From: Pseudomonadota bacterium
GTDB lineage: Bacteria > Pseudomonadota > Gammaproteobacteria > UBA9214
DNA: 64,000 nt
Assembly: GCA_041395565.1 (NCBI GenBank)
Contig: JAWLAI010000003.1
Location: 434,001 to 498,000 of the forward strand
Direction: 5' to 3'
Shown: positions 18,150-26,442 of the stretch, one piece after another
Layout of the letters: each line of letters opens with the position of its first letter
Position numbering within the stretch: position 1 is the stretch's first letter
The notes under the pieces: model-generated
The model's input: the letters and a program-made list of their open reading frames with translations, nothing else
Told to the model about the DNA's origin: nothing
Database searches by the model: none
Program-made: the position numbers and the translations under genes

Positions 18150-18950
18150 ATGCAGAACCCGCTGTTTACCAGAATCCTGCTGGGCCTCGCCCTGGGCGTG
18201 CTCGTGATCGATGCGGCCCAGGCATTCAATTTCGGCAACATGATGAATCCTTCCCGCTGGTGGGGCGGCGACCGTGACCGCGACCGCTACGATGATGATT
18301 ACTACGGCGCGCCACCCTACGGCTACTATCCTGCACCGGGCTATGCCGCCCCCGGATACGGCGCCCCGGGGTATGCCGCCCCGGGTTACGCGGTTCCCGG
18401 CGGCTATGCCGCACCCGCCTACGGATATGCCCCGCAGGCACCGGCGCCCGCTCCCGCGGCGGCGCCCGCCCCGGCTGCACCCGCGGCCAGCAAGCCGGCG
18501 CCTGCCGCCAAGGAGACCGATGAGATCGCCCGTCTCAAGCGTCGCCTCAGCGAACTCGAGGCATCGACCGGCTCCAGCGCGGCACCGGCGCCGCATCCCT
18601 ATGACAAGGAATATCGCTTCCCCGACACGGGGGCGGCGGCCCCGGCTGCTGCAGCGCCGCCGCCTGCGCCGTCGGGCAGGCACGATTATCCGGTCTATTC
18701 ACCGTACGGACCGACACCGGAATTCCCGCCCATGCGGCCGGATGAGGAAGTCAGTGCCGTGGAAGGCGCGCCCCTGGCCGCGCCCGCTGTCCCGCAGCGG
18801 CAGGCGGCAGCGCCGGCAGGCAGTCCGGCTCCTGTGCAGCAGCAGCCGGATGCAAATTCGGACACCAATTTCTCACCCGCCGGCAACCCGGCGAATTACG
18901 TGCCGCCCATGCAGGATCAGGGACAAAGGGTGTACGAGTTCCATCGCTGA
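18150..18950 (+). CDS. Exported Pro/Ala/Gly/Tyr-rich repeat protein of unknown function
   Basis: 266-aa protein, not assigned to a known family. A Sec signal peptide is clear (LGLALGVLVIDAAQA, cleavage after AQA near residue 30), followed by NFGNMMNPSRWWGGDRDRDR. Residues ~55-95 form a degenerate repeat around PGYAAPGYG / APAYGYAP. A Pro/Ala stretch follows, then a short coiled-coil-like helix with ARLKRRLSELE-type heptads (near residue 130), then more Pro-rich disorder. It ends in YVPPMQDQGQRVYEFHR. Tyr-Gly-Pro repeats suggest an extended or adhesive envelope protein. It immediately precedes the polysaccharide locus, but whether it belongs there is unknown. A TATAAT and a leader hairpin lie upstream. 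Confidence 0.75.
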   Translation: MQNPLFTRILLGLALGVLVIDAAQAFNFGNMMNPSRWWGGDRDRDRYDDDYYGAPPYGYYPAPGYAAPGYGAPGYAAPGYAVPGGYAAPAYGYAPQAPAPAPAAAPAPAAPAASKPAPAAKETDEIARLKRRLSELEASTGSSAAPAPHPYDKEYRFPDTGAAAPAAAAPPPAPSGRHDYPVYSPYGPTPEFPPMRPDEEVSAVEGAPLAAPAVPQRQAAAPAGSPAPVQQQPDANSDTNFSPAGNPANYVPPMQDQGQRVYEFHR

Positions 18951-18960
18951 ACGCCGGGGT

Positions 18961-18990
18961 GCCTGCGCCCCGCCGGACCGTGGCGCAGGC
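18961..18990 (+). terminator. Stem-loop after the Pro/Tyr-repeat gene
   Basis: Perfect 9-bp inverted repeat GCCTGCGCC (18961-18969) / GGCGCAGGC (18982-18990), 12-nt loop, 10 bp after the stop codon. There is no T-tract, so it may be an RNA-stabilising or weak termination structure. It separates this gene from the polysaccharide locus. Confidence 0.5.
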
Positions 18991-19199
18991 TCGACCCGGC
19001 CACGCACCCCCGGTACGGTCGTACCGCCCACCGCCGCCCAGCGGGGAATAGCCACAGGACTAGCCTCGCGCGTGGTCGCTGCCCCTCAACTCAATCGTCC
19101 GGCCGCCGCTATTGAGAGTGGTGCTATTTATAAGCGACTGAAATACACGTAGATTATCTCAGCCTTGTTGCATGCCATTATTAAGGAACCCAGCGCGTC

Positions 19200-20948
19200 A
19201 TGGACCACCTGATTACGCCGCACGGCGGTAAGCTGTGTAACCTGATCGTAGACGAAACTCGTGCCGAGGCACTCAAGACCGGATCCGGCGACGCCGCTTC
19301 CATCACGCTGAGCGAACGCCAGATCTGCGATATCGAGCTGCTGATGAACGGTGGCTTCTCGCCGCTGCAGGGCTTCATGGATCAGGCGACCTACGCGGCG
19401 GTGGTCGCAGACATGCGCCTGCCGGACGGGACGCTCTGGTCGTTGCCGGTGACGCTGGATGTGCCCGACCGGCTGGCGCAGAAGATCGAGCCCGGCCAGC
19501 AGGTGGCGCTGCGTGACAATGAAGGCTTCATGCTGGCAGTACTGCATGTCAGCGACAAGTGGCAGCCGGATCGCCGGCACGAGGCCGAACGGGTGTACGG
19601 CACGACCTCCAACGAGCATCCGGGCGTGCGCTACCTGCTGGAACGCATGCATCCGACCTGCCTCGGCGGCAGGGTCGAAGGGGTGCAGCTGCCGATCCAC
19701 TACGATTTCGAGACCCTGCGCGACACCCCGGAGGAATTGCGCCACCTGTTCGTCAAGCTGGGCTGGCGCAATGTGGTGGCGTTTCATACCTGTAAGCCGA
19801 TGCACCGCCTGCACCGCGAGATCACCCTGCAGGCCGCACGCCAGGCACAGGCGAATATCCTGCTGCATCCCTCTGTCGGCCTGACCAAGCCGGGCGATCT
19901 GCACTATTACGCACGGGTACACTGCTACCAGGCGCTGCGCCGGCACTATCCGCACAATATGGCGGTACTGTCGCTGTTGCCGTCGGCCGTGCGCATGGCC
20001 GGGCCGCGCGAGGTGCTGCACAATGCCATCATCCGCCAGAACTACGGCTGCACCCACATGATCGTCGGACCCGAGCACGCCGCGCCACCGGGCGTCCGCG
20101 ACGATGCCCCGCGCTACTATCCGCGCTACGCCGCTCAGCAGACGATGGAGCAGTACCAGGACGAACTGGCCATCCGCATGGTGCCGGTGCAAGAGCTTTG
20201 CTATGCGCCGGACCTGGATCGGTTCGTCGAGCAGGACGCGCATGCCGAACAGGGCCGGGAGTGTGTGCGCTTCACCGACACCGACCTGCGGGTGCACCTG
20301 GAACGTGGCCAGGATGTGCCGACCTGGTTCTCCTATCCGGACGTACTGGCGGCGCTGCGCAAGGTATACCCGCCGCGCAGCCGCCGGGGCATCACGCTGT
20401 TCTTCACCGGCCTGTCGGGTTCCGGCAAATCGACGCTGGCGAAGATCCTGTATGCGAAATTCATCGAGGACGGCCGGCGTCCGGTGACCCTGCTCGACGG
20501 CGACGTGGTGCGGCTCAACCTGTCCAGCGAACTGGGCTTTTCGCGCGAACATCGCAATATCAACGTGCGCCGTATCGGTTTTGTTGCCAGTGAGATCACC
20601 AAGAACGGCGGCATCGCGATCTGCGCGCCGATCGCACCCTACACCGCGATGCGGCGCGACGTGCGCGATACCATCGAGCAGTACGGCGCCTTCATCGAGA
20701 TCCACGTGGCGACGCCGCTGGCAGAATGCGAGGCACGTGACCGGAAGGGCTTATATGCCAAGGCGCGGCAGGGCATAATTCCGGAATTTACCGGCATCAG
20801 CGATCCGTACGAGGTGCCCGAGCGTCCGGAGTTGAGGATCGACACCACCGGCAAGACCCCGATGCAGGCAGCCCAGGAGATCATGCTCTACCTGCTGCGC
20901 GAGGGCTATATCGACAGCTCGGACAACCCGTGCGACGACGAGCGCTAG
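19200..20948 (+). CDS. sat/cysC: Fused ATP sulfurylase / APS kinase (PAPS synthetase) with divergent sulfurylase motifs
   Basis: 582-aa bifunctional protein predicted to supply PAPS for the three sulfotransferases of this locus. Residues ~1-385 align in order with homo-oligomeric ATP sulfurylase (RMAGPREVLHNAIIRQNYG is well conserved). Residues ~395-570 are APS kinase with P-loop GLSGSGKST (from 404), FSREHRNINVRRIGFVA and ENGGIA-like KNGGIAICAPIAPY. The sulfurylase nucleotide motif, normally QxRNPxHxxH, here reads HTCKPMHRLH (196-205), and GRDHAG reads GPEHAA (290-295). The two His are kept but the Gln, Arg and Asn are replaced, so normal ATP sulfurylase activity is doubtful. The kinase half looks intact. 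Start ATG follows AAGGAA at 11 nt. Confidence 0.88.
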   Translation: MDHLITPHGGKLCNLIVDETRAEALKTGSGDAASITLSERQICDIELLMNGGFSPLQGFMDQATYAAVVADMRLPDGTLWSLPVTLDVPDRLAQKIEPGQQVALRDNEGFMLAVLHVSDKWQPDRRHEAERVYGTTSNEHPGVRYLLERMHPTCLGGRVEGVQLPIHYDFETLRDTPEELRHLFVKLGWRNVVAFHTCKPMHRLHREITLQAARQAQANILLHPSVGLTKPGDLHYYARVHCYQALRRHYPHNMAVLSLLPSAVRMAGPREVLHNAIIRQNYGCTHMIVGPEHAAPPGVRDDAPRYYPRYAAQQTMEQYQDELAIRMVPVQELCYAPDLDRFVEQDAHAEQGRECVRFTDTDLRVHLERGQDVPTWFSYPDVLAALRKVYPPRSRRGITLFFTGLSGSGKSTLAKILYAKFIEDGRRPVTLLDGDVVRLNLSSELGFSREHRNINVRRIGFVASEITKNGGIAICAPIAPYTAMRRDVRDTIEQYGAFIEIHVATPLAECEARDRKGLYAKARQGIIPEFTGISDPYEVPERPELRIDTTGKTPMQAAQEIMLYLLREGYIDSSDNPCDDER

Positions 20949-21043
20949 TCAGTTACACCGAATCATGCATGCGGTGCCGCGTGCACGACCGGACGCGGAT
21001 CCGGCGCGGCCGCGCGCCGCTGGTTATTGAAGACTTCTGCAAC

Positions 21044-21062
21044 GGCCACGGTTTCCGTGGCC
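21044..21062 (+). promoter_or_regulatory. Hairpin upstream of ugd
   Basis: Perfect 8-bp stem GGCCACGG / CCGTGGCC with a TTT loop, ending 31 bp before the ugd start. There is no following T-run. It may be a leader structure controlling the ugd message or an operator; nothing in the sequence decides between these. Confidence 0.4.
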
Positions 21063-21093
21063 ATCTACAAACTGGAAATACTGCGAGCAAACT

Positions 21094-22410
21094 ATGAATG
21101 TTGTCATGATTGGTTCCGGATACGTCGGCCTGGTGTCCGGCGCCTGTTTCGCCGAGTTCGGCGCCGATGTCACCTGCATCGACGTCGACCAGGGCAAGAT
21201 CGACCGCCTGAATCAGGGCATCATGCCGATCTATGAGCCCGGGCTGGATGACCTGGTGGCGCGCAACGTCGCCGCCGGGCGCCTGAAATTCACCACCAGC
21301 TACACGCCGGCCGTGAGCGAGGCCGATCTGGTCTTCATTGCCGTGGGCACCCCGACCCGGCGCGGCGACGGCCATGCCGACCTGGTGTATGTCTATGACG
21401 CGGCCCGCCAGATCGCCACGCACCTGTCCGGTTATACCGTCATCGTCGACAAGTCGACCGTGCCGGTCGGCACCGCGCGCCAGGTCGAGCGCATCGTCCG
21501 CGAGGAGAATCCGACGGCCGATTTCGACGTGGCCTCGAACCCGGAATTCCTGCGCGAGGGTGCGGCGATTGGTGACTTCATGCGTCCGGACCGGGTGGTG
21601 CTGGGCGTGGAAAGCGCGCGCGCCGAGAAATTGCTGCGCGAGCTGTACCGCCCGATCAACCTGATCGAGGCGCCGATCATGGTGACGAACCGCGAGAGCG
21701 CCGAGCTGGTAAAGTATGCTTCCAATGCCTTCCTTGCGACCAAGATCAGTTTCATCAACGAGATCTCCACGCTCTGCGAACAGGTCGGTGCCGATGTGCA
21801 TGCGGTGGCGAAGGGCATGGGTATGGACAAGCGCATCGGCGGCAAATTCCTCCATCCCGGTCCCGGCTACGGCGGTTCCTGTTTCCCCAAGGACACCACG
21901 GCCCTGATCCGGATCGCCCAGGAGCATGGCGCCTCCTGCCGCATCGTCGAGGCCGCAGTGGAAGTGAACGCGGCGCAGAAGGCGCGCATGGTGAAGAAGA
22001 TCCGCGAGGCGTTTGGCGGCAGCGAGGCCGGCAAGACCATCGCCGTGCTCGGCCTGACCTTCAAGCCCGAGACCGATGACATGCGCGATGCCCCCGCGCT
22101 GGCGATCATTCCGAACCTGATCGACAAGGGTGCCGAGGTGCGCGCCCACGATCCGCAGGGCGTGACGGAGGCGAAGAAACTGCTGCCGGAGAAGGTGCGG
22201 TATTTCGAGGATGTCTATGCCATGGTCGAGGGTGCGGATGCCTGTGTGCTGATGACCGAGTGGAACGAATACCGCGGGCTCGATATCGAGCGCGTCAAGT
22301 CCTTGATGAGAGGCAACGTGTTTGTCGATCTGCGCAACGTCTACGAACAAGAGACCATGCAGGAGTACGGCTTCGAATACACCTGCGTCGGCAGGAGCGG
22401 CCGGGGTTGA
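21094..22410 (+). CDS. ugd: UDP-glucose 6-dehydrogenase
   Basis: Cytosolic NAD-dependent enzyme converting UDP-glucose to UDP-glucuronate, 438 aa. The N-terminal Rossmann fold starts MNVVMIGSGYVGLVSGACFA, the usual Ugd opening. The catalytic Cys is Cys263 in YGGSCFPKDT. The central domain has NPEFLREGAAIGDFM, and the C-terminal UDP-binding domain includes GLTFKPETDDMRDAP. Length is normal. It lies within the polysaccharide locus, so it likely feeds glucuronate or a derivative into the product. Its stop overlaps the TTG start of the carbamoyltransferase. A hairpin precedes it. Confidence 0.96.
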   Translation: MNVVMIGSGYVGLVSGACFAEFGADVTCIDVDQGKIDRLNQGIMPIYEPGLDDLVARNVAAGRLKFTTSYTPAVSEADLVFIAVGTPTRRGDGHADLVYVYDAARQIATHLSGYTVIVDKSTVPVGTARQVERIVREENPTADFDVASNPEFLREGAAIGDFMRPDRVVLGVESARAEKLLRELYRPINLIEAPIMVTNRESAELVKYASNAFLATKISFINEISTLCEQVGADVHAVAKGMGMDKRIGGKFLHPGPGYGGSCFPKDTTALIRIAQEHGASCRIVEAAVEVNAAQKARMVKKIREAFGGSEAGKTIAVLGLTFKPETDDMRDAPALAIIPNLIDKGAEVRAHDPQGVTEAKKLLPEKVRYFEDVYAMVEGADACVLMTEWNEYRGLDIERVKSLMRGNVFVDLRNVYEQETMQEYGFEYTCVGRSGRG

Positions 22411-24245
22411 ACATACTCGGCATCTCGGCGTATTACCATGACAGTGCCGCGGCGCTGGTGCGTGACGGCACGATCGTCGCGGCATCCCAGGAGGAACGCT
22501 ACTCGCGCAGGAAGCACGATGCGCGCTTTCCCGCCGGCGCGATCGCGGACTGTCTCGCCCAGGGGGGCATCACGCTCGGGGATGTCGACGAGGTTGTGTT
22601 CTATGACAAGCCGTTGGTGAAATTCGAGCGTCTGCTCGAAACCTATCTCACCTACGCGCCGCGGGGCTTTCGCTCGTTCGTCGCGGCGATGCCGGTGTGG
22701 ATGAAGGAAAAGCTTTATCTCAAGTCCACGCTCAAGAAGGAACTCGCCACGCTGGGCGGGCTCAGGGAAAAGGCGCTGCCGAAGTTGCTGTTCGCCGGAC
22801 ATCACCAGTCGCACGCGGCCTCGGCATTCTATCCGGGTCCGTTCGAGCGCGCGGCCGTGCTGTGCCTGGACGGGGTGGGTGAATGGGCGACCACCTCGGT
22901 GTGGCTGGGCGAGGGCAACAGGCTGACGCCGCAGTGGGAGCTCGATTTCCCGCATTCGCTGGGCATGCTGTATTCGGCCTTCACCTATTACACCGGCTTC
23001 AAGGTCAATTCCGGTGAGTACAAGCTGATGGGACTGGCGCCTTACGGCGAGCCGAAGTACGTGGATCTCATCCTCGAGCACCTGATCGACCTGAAGGCGG
23101 ACGGGACGTTCCGCCTCAACATGGACTACTTCAACTACGCCACCGGCCTGACCATGACCAACCGGCGCTTCGCCGCGCTGTTCGGTGCGCCGGCACGCAC
23201 GCCGGAGACGGGGATCACGCAGCGGGAGATGGATATCGCAAGGTCCATCCAGGCGGTGACCGAGGAGGTGGTGCTGCGCCTGGCCCACACCGTGCAGCGC
23301 GAGTTGCAGGCCGATTACCTGTGCATGGCCGGTGGCGTGGCGCTCAACTGCGTGGCCAACGGCCGCATCCTGCGCGAGGGGCCGTTCCGGGATATCTGGA
23401 TCCAGCCGGCCGCGGGCGACGCCGGCGGCGCCCTGGGCGCCGCGCTGGTTGCCTGGCACGAATACCACGACAAGCCGCGCAGCGTGAACGGGTGCGACAC
23501 GATGGCCGGTTCCTACCTGGGGCCGCGATACAGCCGCGCCCAGATCAAGGCGCAGCTCGATGACCAGGGCGCGGTGTATGAGGAACTCGACGAGGAACAG
23601 CTGACCGACCGTCTCAGCACCATCCTGGCTGACGGAAAAGTGGTGGGCTGGTTCCGGGGTCGCATGGAATTCGGGCCGCGCGCGCTCGGCGGGCGCTCCA
23701 TCATCGGCGACCCGCGCAGCGAAAAGATGCAGTCGGTGATGAATCTGAAGATCAAGTACCGCGAGTCGTTCCGTCCGTTCGCGCCGGCGGTGCTGGCAGA
23801 GGATGTCGACAAGTATTTCGAGTTGGACCGACCCAGCCCCTACATGCTGATCGTGGCGCCGGTGCGCGAGCGCCTGCGCATTCCAATGACCGCCGAGCAG
23901 CAGGGCCTGTTCGGTATCGAGAAGCTCAACGTGAAACGTTCCGAGCTGCCGGCCATCACCCATGTCGATTATTCGGCCCGGGTGCAGACCGTGCACGCCG
24001 ACACCAACCCGGGATTCCACGCCTTGCTGGAACGGTTTCGGGCGCAAACCGGTTGCGCAGTGCTGGTGAACACCTCGTTCAACGTGCGCGGCGAACCGAT
24101 CGTGTGCACGCCGGAAGACGCCTACCGCTGCTTCATGCGCACCGGGATGGACTATCTGGCGGTCGAGGATTTTTTGCTCGCCAAGCCGGACCAGCCGGTG
24201 GTCGAGCGGGATGAATCCTGGCGCCAGGAGTTCGCGCTGGACTGA
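22407..24245 (+). CDS. Carbamoyltransferase (NodU/TobZ/CmcH family)
   Basis: 612-aa cytosolic enzyme predicted to transfer a carbamoyl group from carbamoyl phosphate to a hydroxyl of a sugar. It has the Kae1-like N-terminal domain: ILGISAYYHDSAAALV at the start, the metal-site motif HHQSHAASAFYPGPF, and ALNCVANGRI. It also has the C-terminal YrdC-like domain with GPRALGGRSIIGDPR and NTSFNVRGEPIVCTP. The start is TTG 22407: this gives the exact N-terminus expected (L/M-N-I-L-G-I-S), has AGGAG 9 nt upstream, and forms a TTGA overlap with ugd. An upstream in-frame ATG would extend the protein into ugd. Two small membrane-protein genes (SxtJ, DUF5989) follow, a common triad with this family. Confidence 0.93.
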   Translation: MNILGISAYYHDSAAALVRDGTIVAASQEERYSRRKHDARFPAGAIADCLAQGGITLGDVDEVVFYDKPLVKFERLLETYLTYAPRGFRSFVAAMPVWMKEKLYLKSTLKKELATLGGLREKALPKLLFAGHHQSHAASAFYPGPFERAAVLCLDGVGEWATTSVWLGEGNRLTPQWELDFPHSLGMLYSAFTYYTGFKVNSGEYKLMGLAPYGEPKYVDLILEHLIDLKADGTFRLNMDYFNYATGLTMTNRRFAALFGAPARTPETGITQREMDIARSIQAVTEEVVLRLAHTVQRELQADYLCMAGGVALNCVANGRILREGPFRDIWIQPAAGDAGGALGAALVAWHEYHDKPRSVNGCDTMAGSYLGPRYSRAQIKAQLDDQGAVYEELDEEQLTDRLSTILADGKVVGWFRGRMEFGPRALGGRSIIGDPRSEKMQSVMNLKIKYRESFRPFAPAVLAEDVDKYFELDRPSPYMLIVAPVRERLRIPMTAEQQGLFGIEKLNVKRSELPAITHVDYSARVQTVHADTNPGFHALLERFRAQTGCAVLVNTSFNVRGEPIVCTPEDAYRCFMRTGMDYLAVEDFLLAKPDQPVVERDESWRQEFALD

Positions 24246-24247
24246 GC

Positions 24248-24673
24248 ATGGACCATCCCCCCCTGACAGCGGACAGCAGGACCTTGCGCGAATTCGGCCT
24301 CGTCTTCGCCGGCGGCCTGATCGTGTGCTTCGGGCTGCTGATACCCTGGCTGCTCGACCGGCCCTGGGTGTGGCAGACCGGCGGGGCACGCTGGCCCTGG
24401 GTCGCCGCCGCGGTCTTTGCCGGCGTCGGGATAGTCCAGCCGAGATTGCTGAAGCCGGTCTATCTGTTCTGGATGAAACTCGGCCATGTCCTGGGCTGGA
24501 TCAACACCCGCATCATCCTTGGCATCATATTTTTCCTGGTGTTCATGCCGGTTGCGCTGCTGTTCAGGCTGACCGGCCGTGATCCGATGGAGCGCCGGCT
24601 GGACCCCGCCGCAGCTAGCTATCGCCAGCCCAGCGAGCAGCTGCCGCCTGACCGCATGGAGAAACCGTTCTGA
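24248..24673 (+). CDS. SxtJ-family small membrane protein
   Basis: 141-aa inner-membrane protein with three predicted helices (FGLVFAGGLIVCFGLLIPWL ~16-35; WVAAAVFAGVGIVQP ~50-65; RIILGIIFFLVFMPVALLF ~86-104). A short cytosolic tail with DPMERRLDP follows. This matches the SxtJ family, named from the saxitoxin cluster, which typically follows a NodU/TobZ-type carbamoyltransferase as here (2 bp gap). Its molecular role is unknown; it may dock the carbamoyltransferase at the membrane near lipid-linked sugars (inference). Its stop overlaps the next start as TGATG. Confidence 0.85.
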   Translation: MDHPPLTADSRTLREFGLVFAGGLIVCFGLLIPWLLDRPWVWQTGGARWPWVAAAVFAGVGIVQPRLLKPVYLFWMKLGHVLGWINTRIILGIIFFLVFMPVALLFRLTGRDPMERRLDPAAASYRQPSEQLPPDRMEKPF

Positions 24674-24825
24674 TGTTGGATTTGCTGAAAGATCTGTGGG
24701 ACTTCCTCAAGGTGCGGAAGAAATTCTGGCTGGCACCGATCGTGATCGTGCTGCTGCTGCTCGGTGCGCTGATCGTGCTGTCGCAGGGATCTGCGGTGGC
24801 GCCGTTCATCTACACCCTGTTCTGA
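24673..24825 (+). CDS. DUF5989 family 50-aa membrane peptide
   Basis: Fifty-residue protein with one transmembrane helix (WLAPIVIVLLLLGALIVLS, ~19-37). It is preceded by a basic amphipathic segment LLKDLWDFLKVRKKF and ends in a hydrophobic tail APFIYTLF. Small proteins of exactly this shape (DUF5989) regularly follow SxtJ and a carbamoyltransferase in polysaccharide clusters. The ATG overlaps the SxtJ stop, indicating coupling. Function unknown. Easily missed because of its size. Confidence 0.8.
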   Translation: MLDLLKDLWDFLKVRKKFWLAPIVIVLLLLGALIVLSQGSAVAPFIYTLF

Positions 24826-24928
24826 CGGCGGCCGGGTCACGCTAGCCAGCGCATTGCGCGCGTCGGGCGCGAGGTTCGTGCTGCGGGTGCAGCGAGCCGC
24901 CGCGATGCTGCCGAGGAAGCGAGAGCAT

Positions 24929-26377
24929 ATGCCATCTACACATGTCCGTGCTGTCTGCCTGGTTCTGCTGTTGCTGGCGCCGCTGTCATTCGTGCACGCG
25001 CAGTCCATCAGTCTCGGCATGCGTGTACCCATGCGGGAGTTCATGTGGCAGGATGGCAAGTCTGCCGGCGAGATGAAGCTGGATGACAAGCAGCGCCTGG
25101 TATGGCAGTTCCAGGCGGCCAACCTGGACCAGATGCGGGCCTGGGGCGGCGAGTGGAATATCGTCATCGCGCGGCAGTGGCGCGACGGCCCGGATGGCTT
25201 CGCCAGGCTGCGCCGCATCCTCGCCGAACACGAAAGGCGTGGCGTGCAGGTCGTGCTGCGGCTGCTGGAGGAGCCGTCCGTCTACGGACGCATGCAGGCA
25301 ACCCAATCCGCCGAGTACGGCCACGACCAGGCCTATTACCAGTGGGTGCAGTCCGTGGTCCGCGCCTGTGACGGCAAGGTGCGCGACTTTCTCATCGGCA
25401 ACGAGGCGGACGTCGATCTGACCCGGAGCCACGGCGGCGCGCCGGATCTGTCCTGGCCCATGCTGGTGGACTATGACCAGTACGCCCGGCTGCTGCGCAC
25501 AGCGGTCAAGGCGATCAAGGCGCTTGATCCCGGCCTGCAGGTGGCCAATTCAGGCTTCAGCGACAACTCGGTCGCGCTTGCCATGGTGCAGGATCTCTAC
25601 GACCGTGCGGGCCTGGTGCCGGCGCAGTCGTACTGGGAGTCATGGAAGGATCGGGCCGGGGTCAGGGCCGAGGGCTGGGTCGGTCTGTACCGCTTGCTGC
25701 GGCAACCGGAGACCCGGCGCAAGATCGAGTTCGTGCGCCGCGCCCTGCGCGAACCGGAGGGCAGTGACCTGTTTCAGCTGCATTATTACCGCAACTGGCA
25801 GGGGCTGCAGCCGATGCTGGACTGGCTCCGGGACGAGATGCGCAGTGCCGGTGTGCTGCGTCCCATCATCGCCGCGGAGGTAGGCTACCATGTGCGGCCA
25901 CTCAGCCGGCGCGACAGCGACGGCAAGACCAGGAAGTTCATCGACTGGCGCTACTATTCCGAGCAGGATCACGCCAATGACATGGTGCGGGTGTTCGCGA
26001 CCCTGCTGGGCAACGGCGTGGAGCGGGCGCTGTACTGGAACATGCGCGATGTGGACGACAATGGCACTGTGGTGCGGCTGTTTCCGGCGACGACGGATCC
26101 GCAGCGGTTCGAAGCCAACCGGGTCAACCGCGCCTTTCGCATGCTCAGCCGCACGCTGGGCGGCGCGCACCCGGCGCCTGCCCGTGTCCCCGCCCGGGCC
26201 GGGCTGCGGGAATTCCGCTTCACCGGCCCGACCGACGTCTCGCTGCTGTGGAGCGAATTCGGGGAGCTGGATGGCATGCTCGATGGTGCGCGCGAGCTGC
26301 GCGACATCGAGGGTAAGCTGCTGCGCCGGTCTGATATCGGCGCGGGATATACCGATCCGCTGTATGTCTTCTGGTAA
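24929..26377 (+). CDS. Secreted (beta/alpha)8 glycoside-hydrolase-like protein
   Basis: 482-aa exported protein, family not recognised with certainty. A signal peptide runs to about residue 25 (VCLVLLLLAPLSFVHAQ). The mature part reads like a clan-A TIM-barrel glycosidase: a GNEADVD motif at the position of the acid/base Asn-Glu pair (near residue 160) and IAAEVGYHV near residue 320 at the position expected for the nucleophile Glu. ERALYWNMRDVDDNG lies near the last strand. Its place in the locus suggests trimming or editing of the exported polysaccharide. The ATG at 24929 was chosen because it gives a compact signal peptide with GAGGAAG upstream; a longer frame begins at 24854. Confidence 0.65.
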   Translation: MPSTHVRAVCLVLLLLAPLSFVHAQSISLGMRVPMREFMWQDGKSAGEMKLDDKQRLVWQFQAANLDQMRAWGGEWNIVIARQWRDGPDGFARLRRILAEHERRGVQVVLRLLEEPSVYGRMQATQSAEYGHDQAYYQWVQSVVRACDGKVRDFLIGNEADVDLTRSHGGAPDLSWPMLVDYDQYARLLRTAVKAIKALDPGLQVANSGFSDNSVALAMVQDLYDRAGLVPAQSYWESWKDRAGVRAEGWVGLYRLLRQPETRRKIEFVRRALREPEGSDLFQLHYYRNWQGLQPMLDWLRDEMRSAGVLRPIIAAEVGYHVRPLSRRDSDGKTRKFIDWRYYSEQDHANDMVRVFATLLGNGVERALYWNMRDVDDNGTVVRLFPATTDPQRFEANRVNRAFRMLSRTLGGAHPAPARVPARAGLREFRFTGPTDVSLLWSEFGELDGMLDGARELRDIEGKLLRRSDIGAGYTDPLYVFW

Positions 26378-26442
26378 CCGAACCTGCCGGTGTTGCTGCG
26401 GACGCGCACAAGCTGCCTGGTCCGATTGCCGGACCCTGGCCG

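Noticed and set aside
22341..24389. Long minus-strand frame (682 aa) opposite the carbamoyltransferase
   Set aside because: It mirrors a well-supported plus-strand gene and has the His/Arg/Gln-rich composition of antisense GC-rich DNA.
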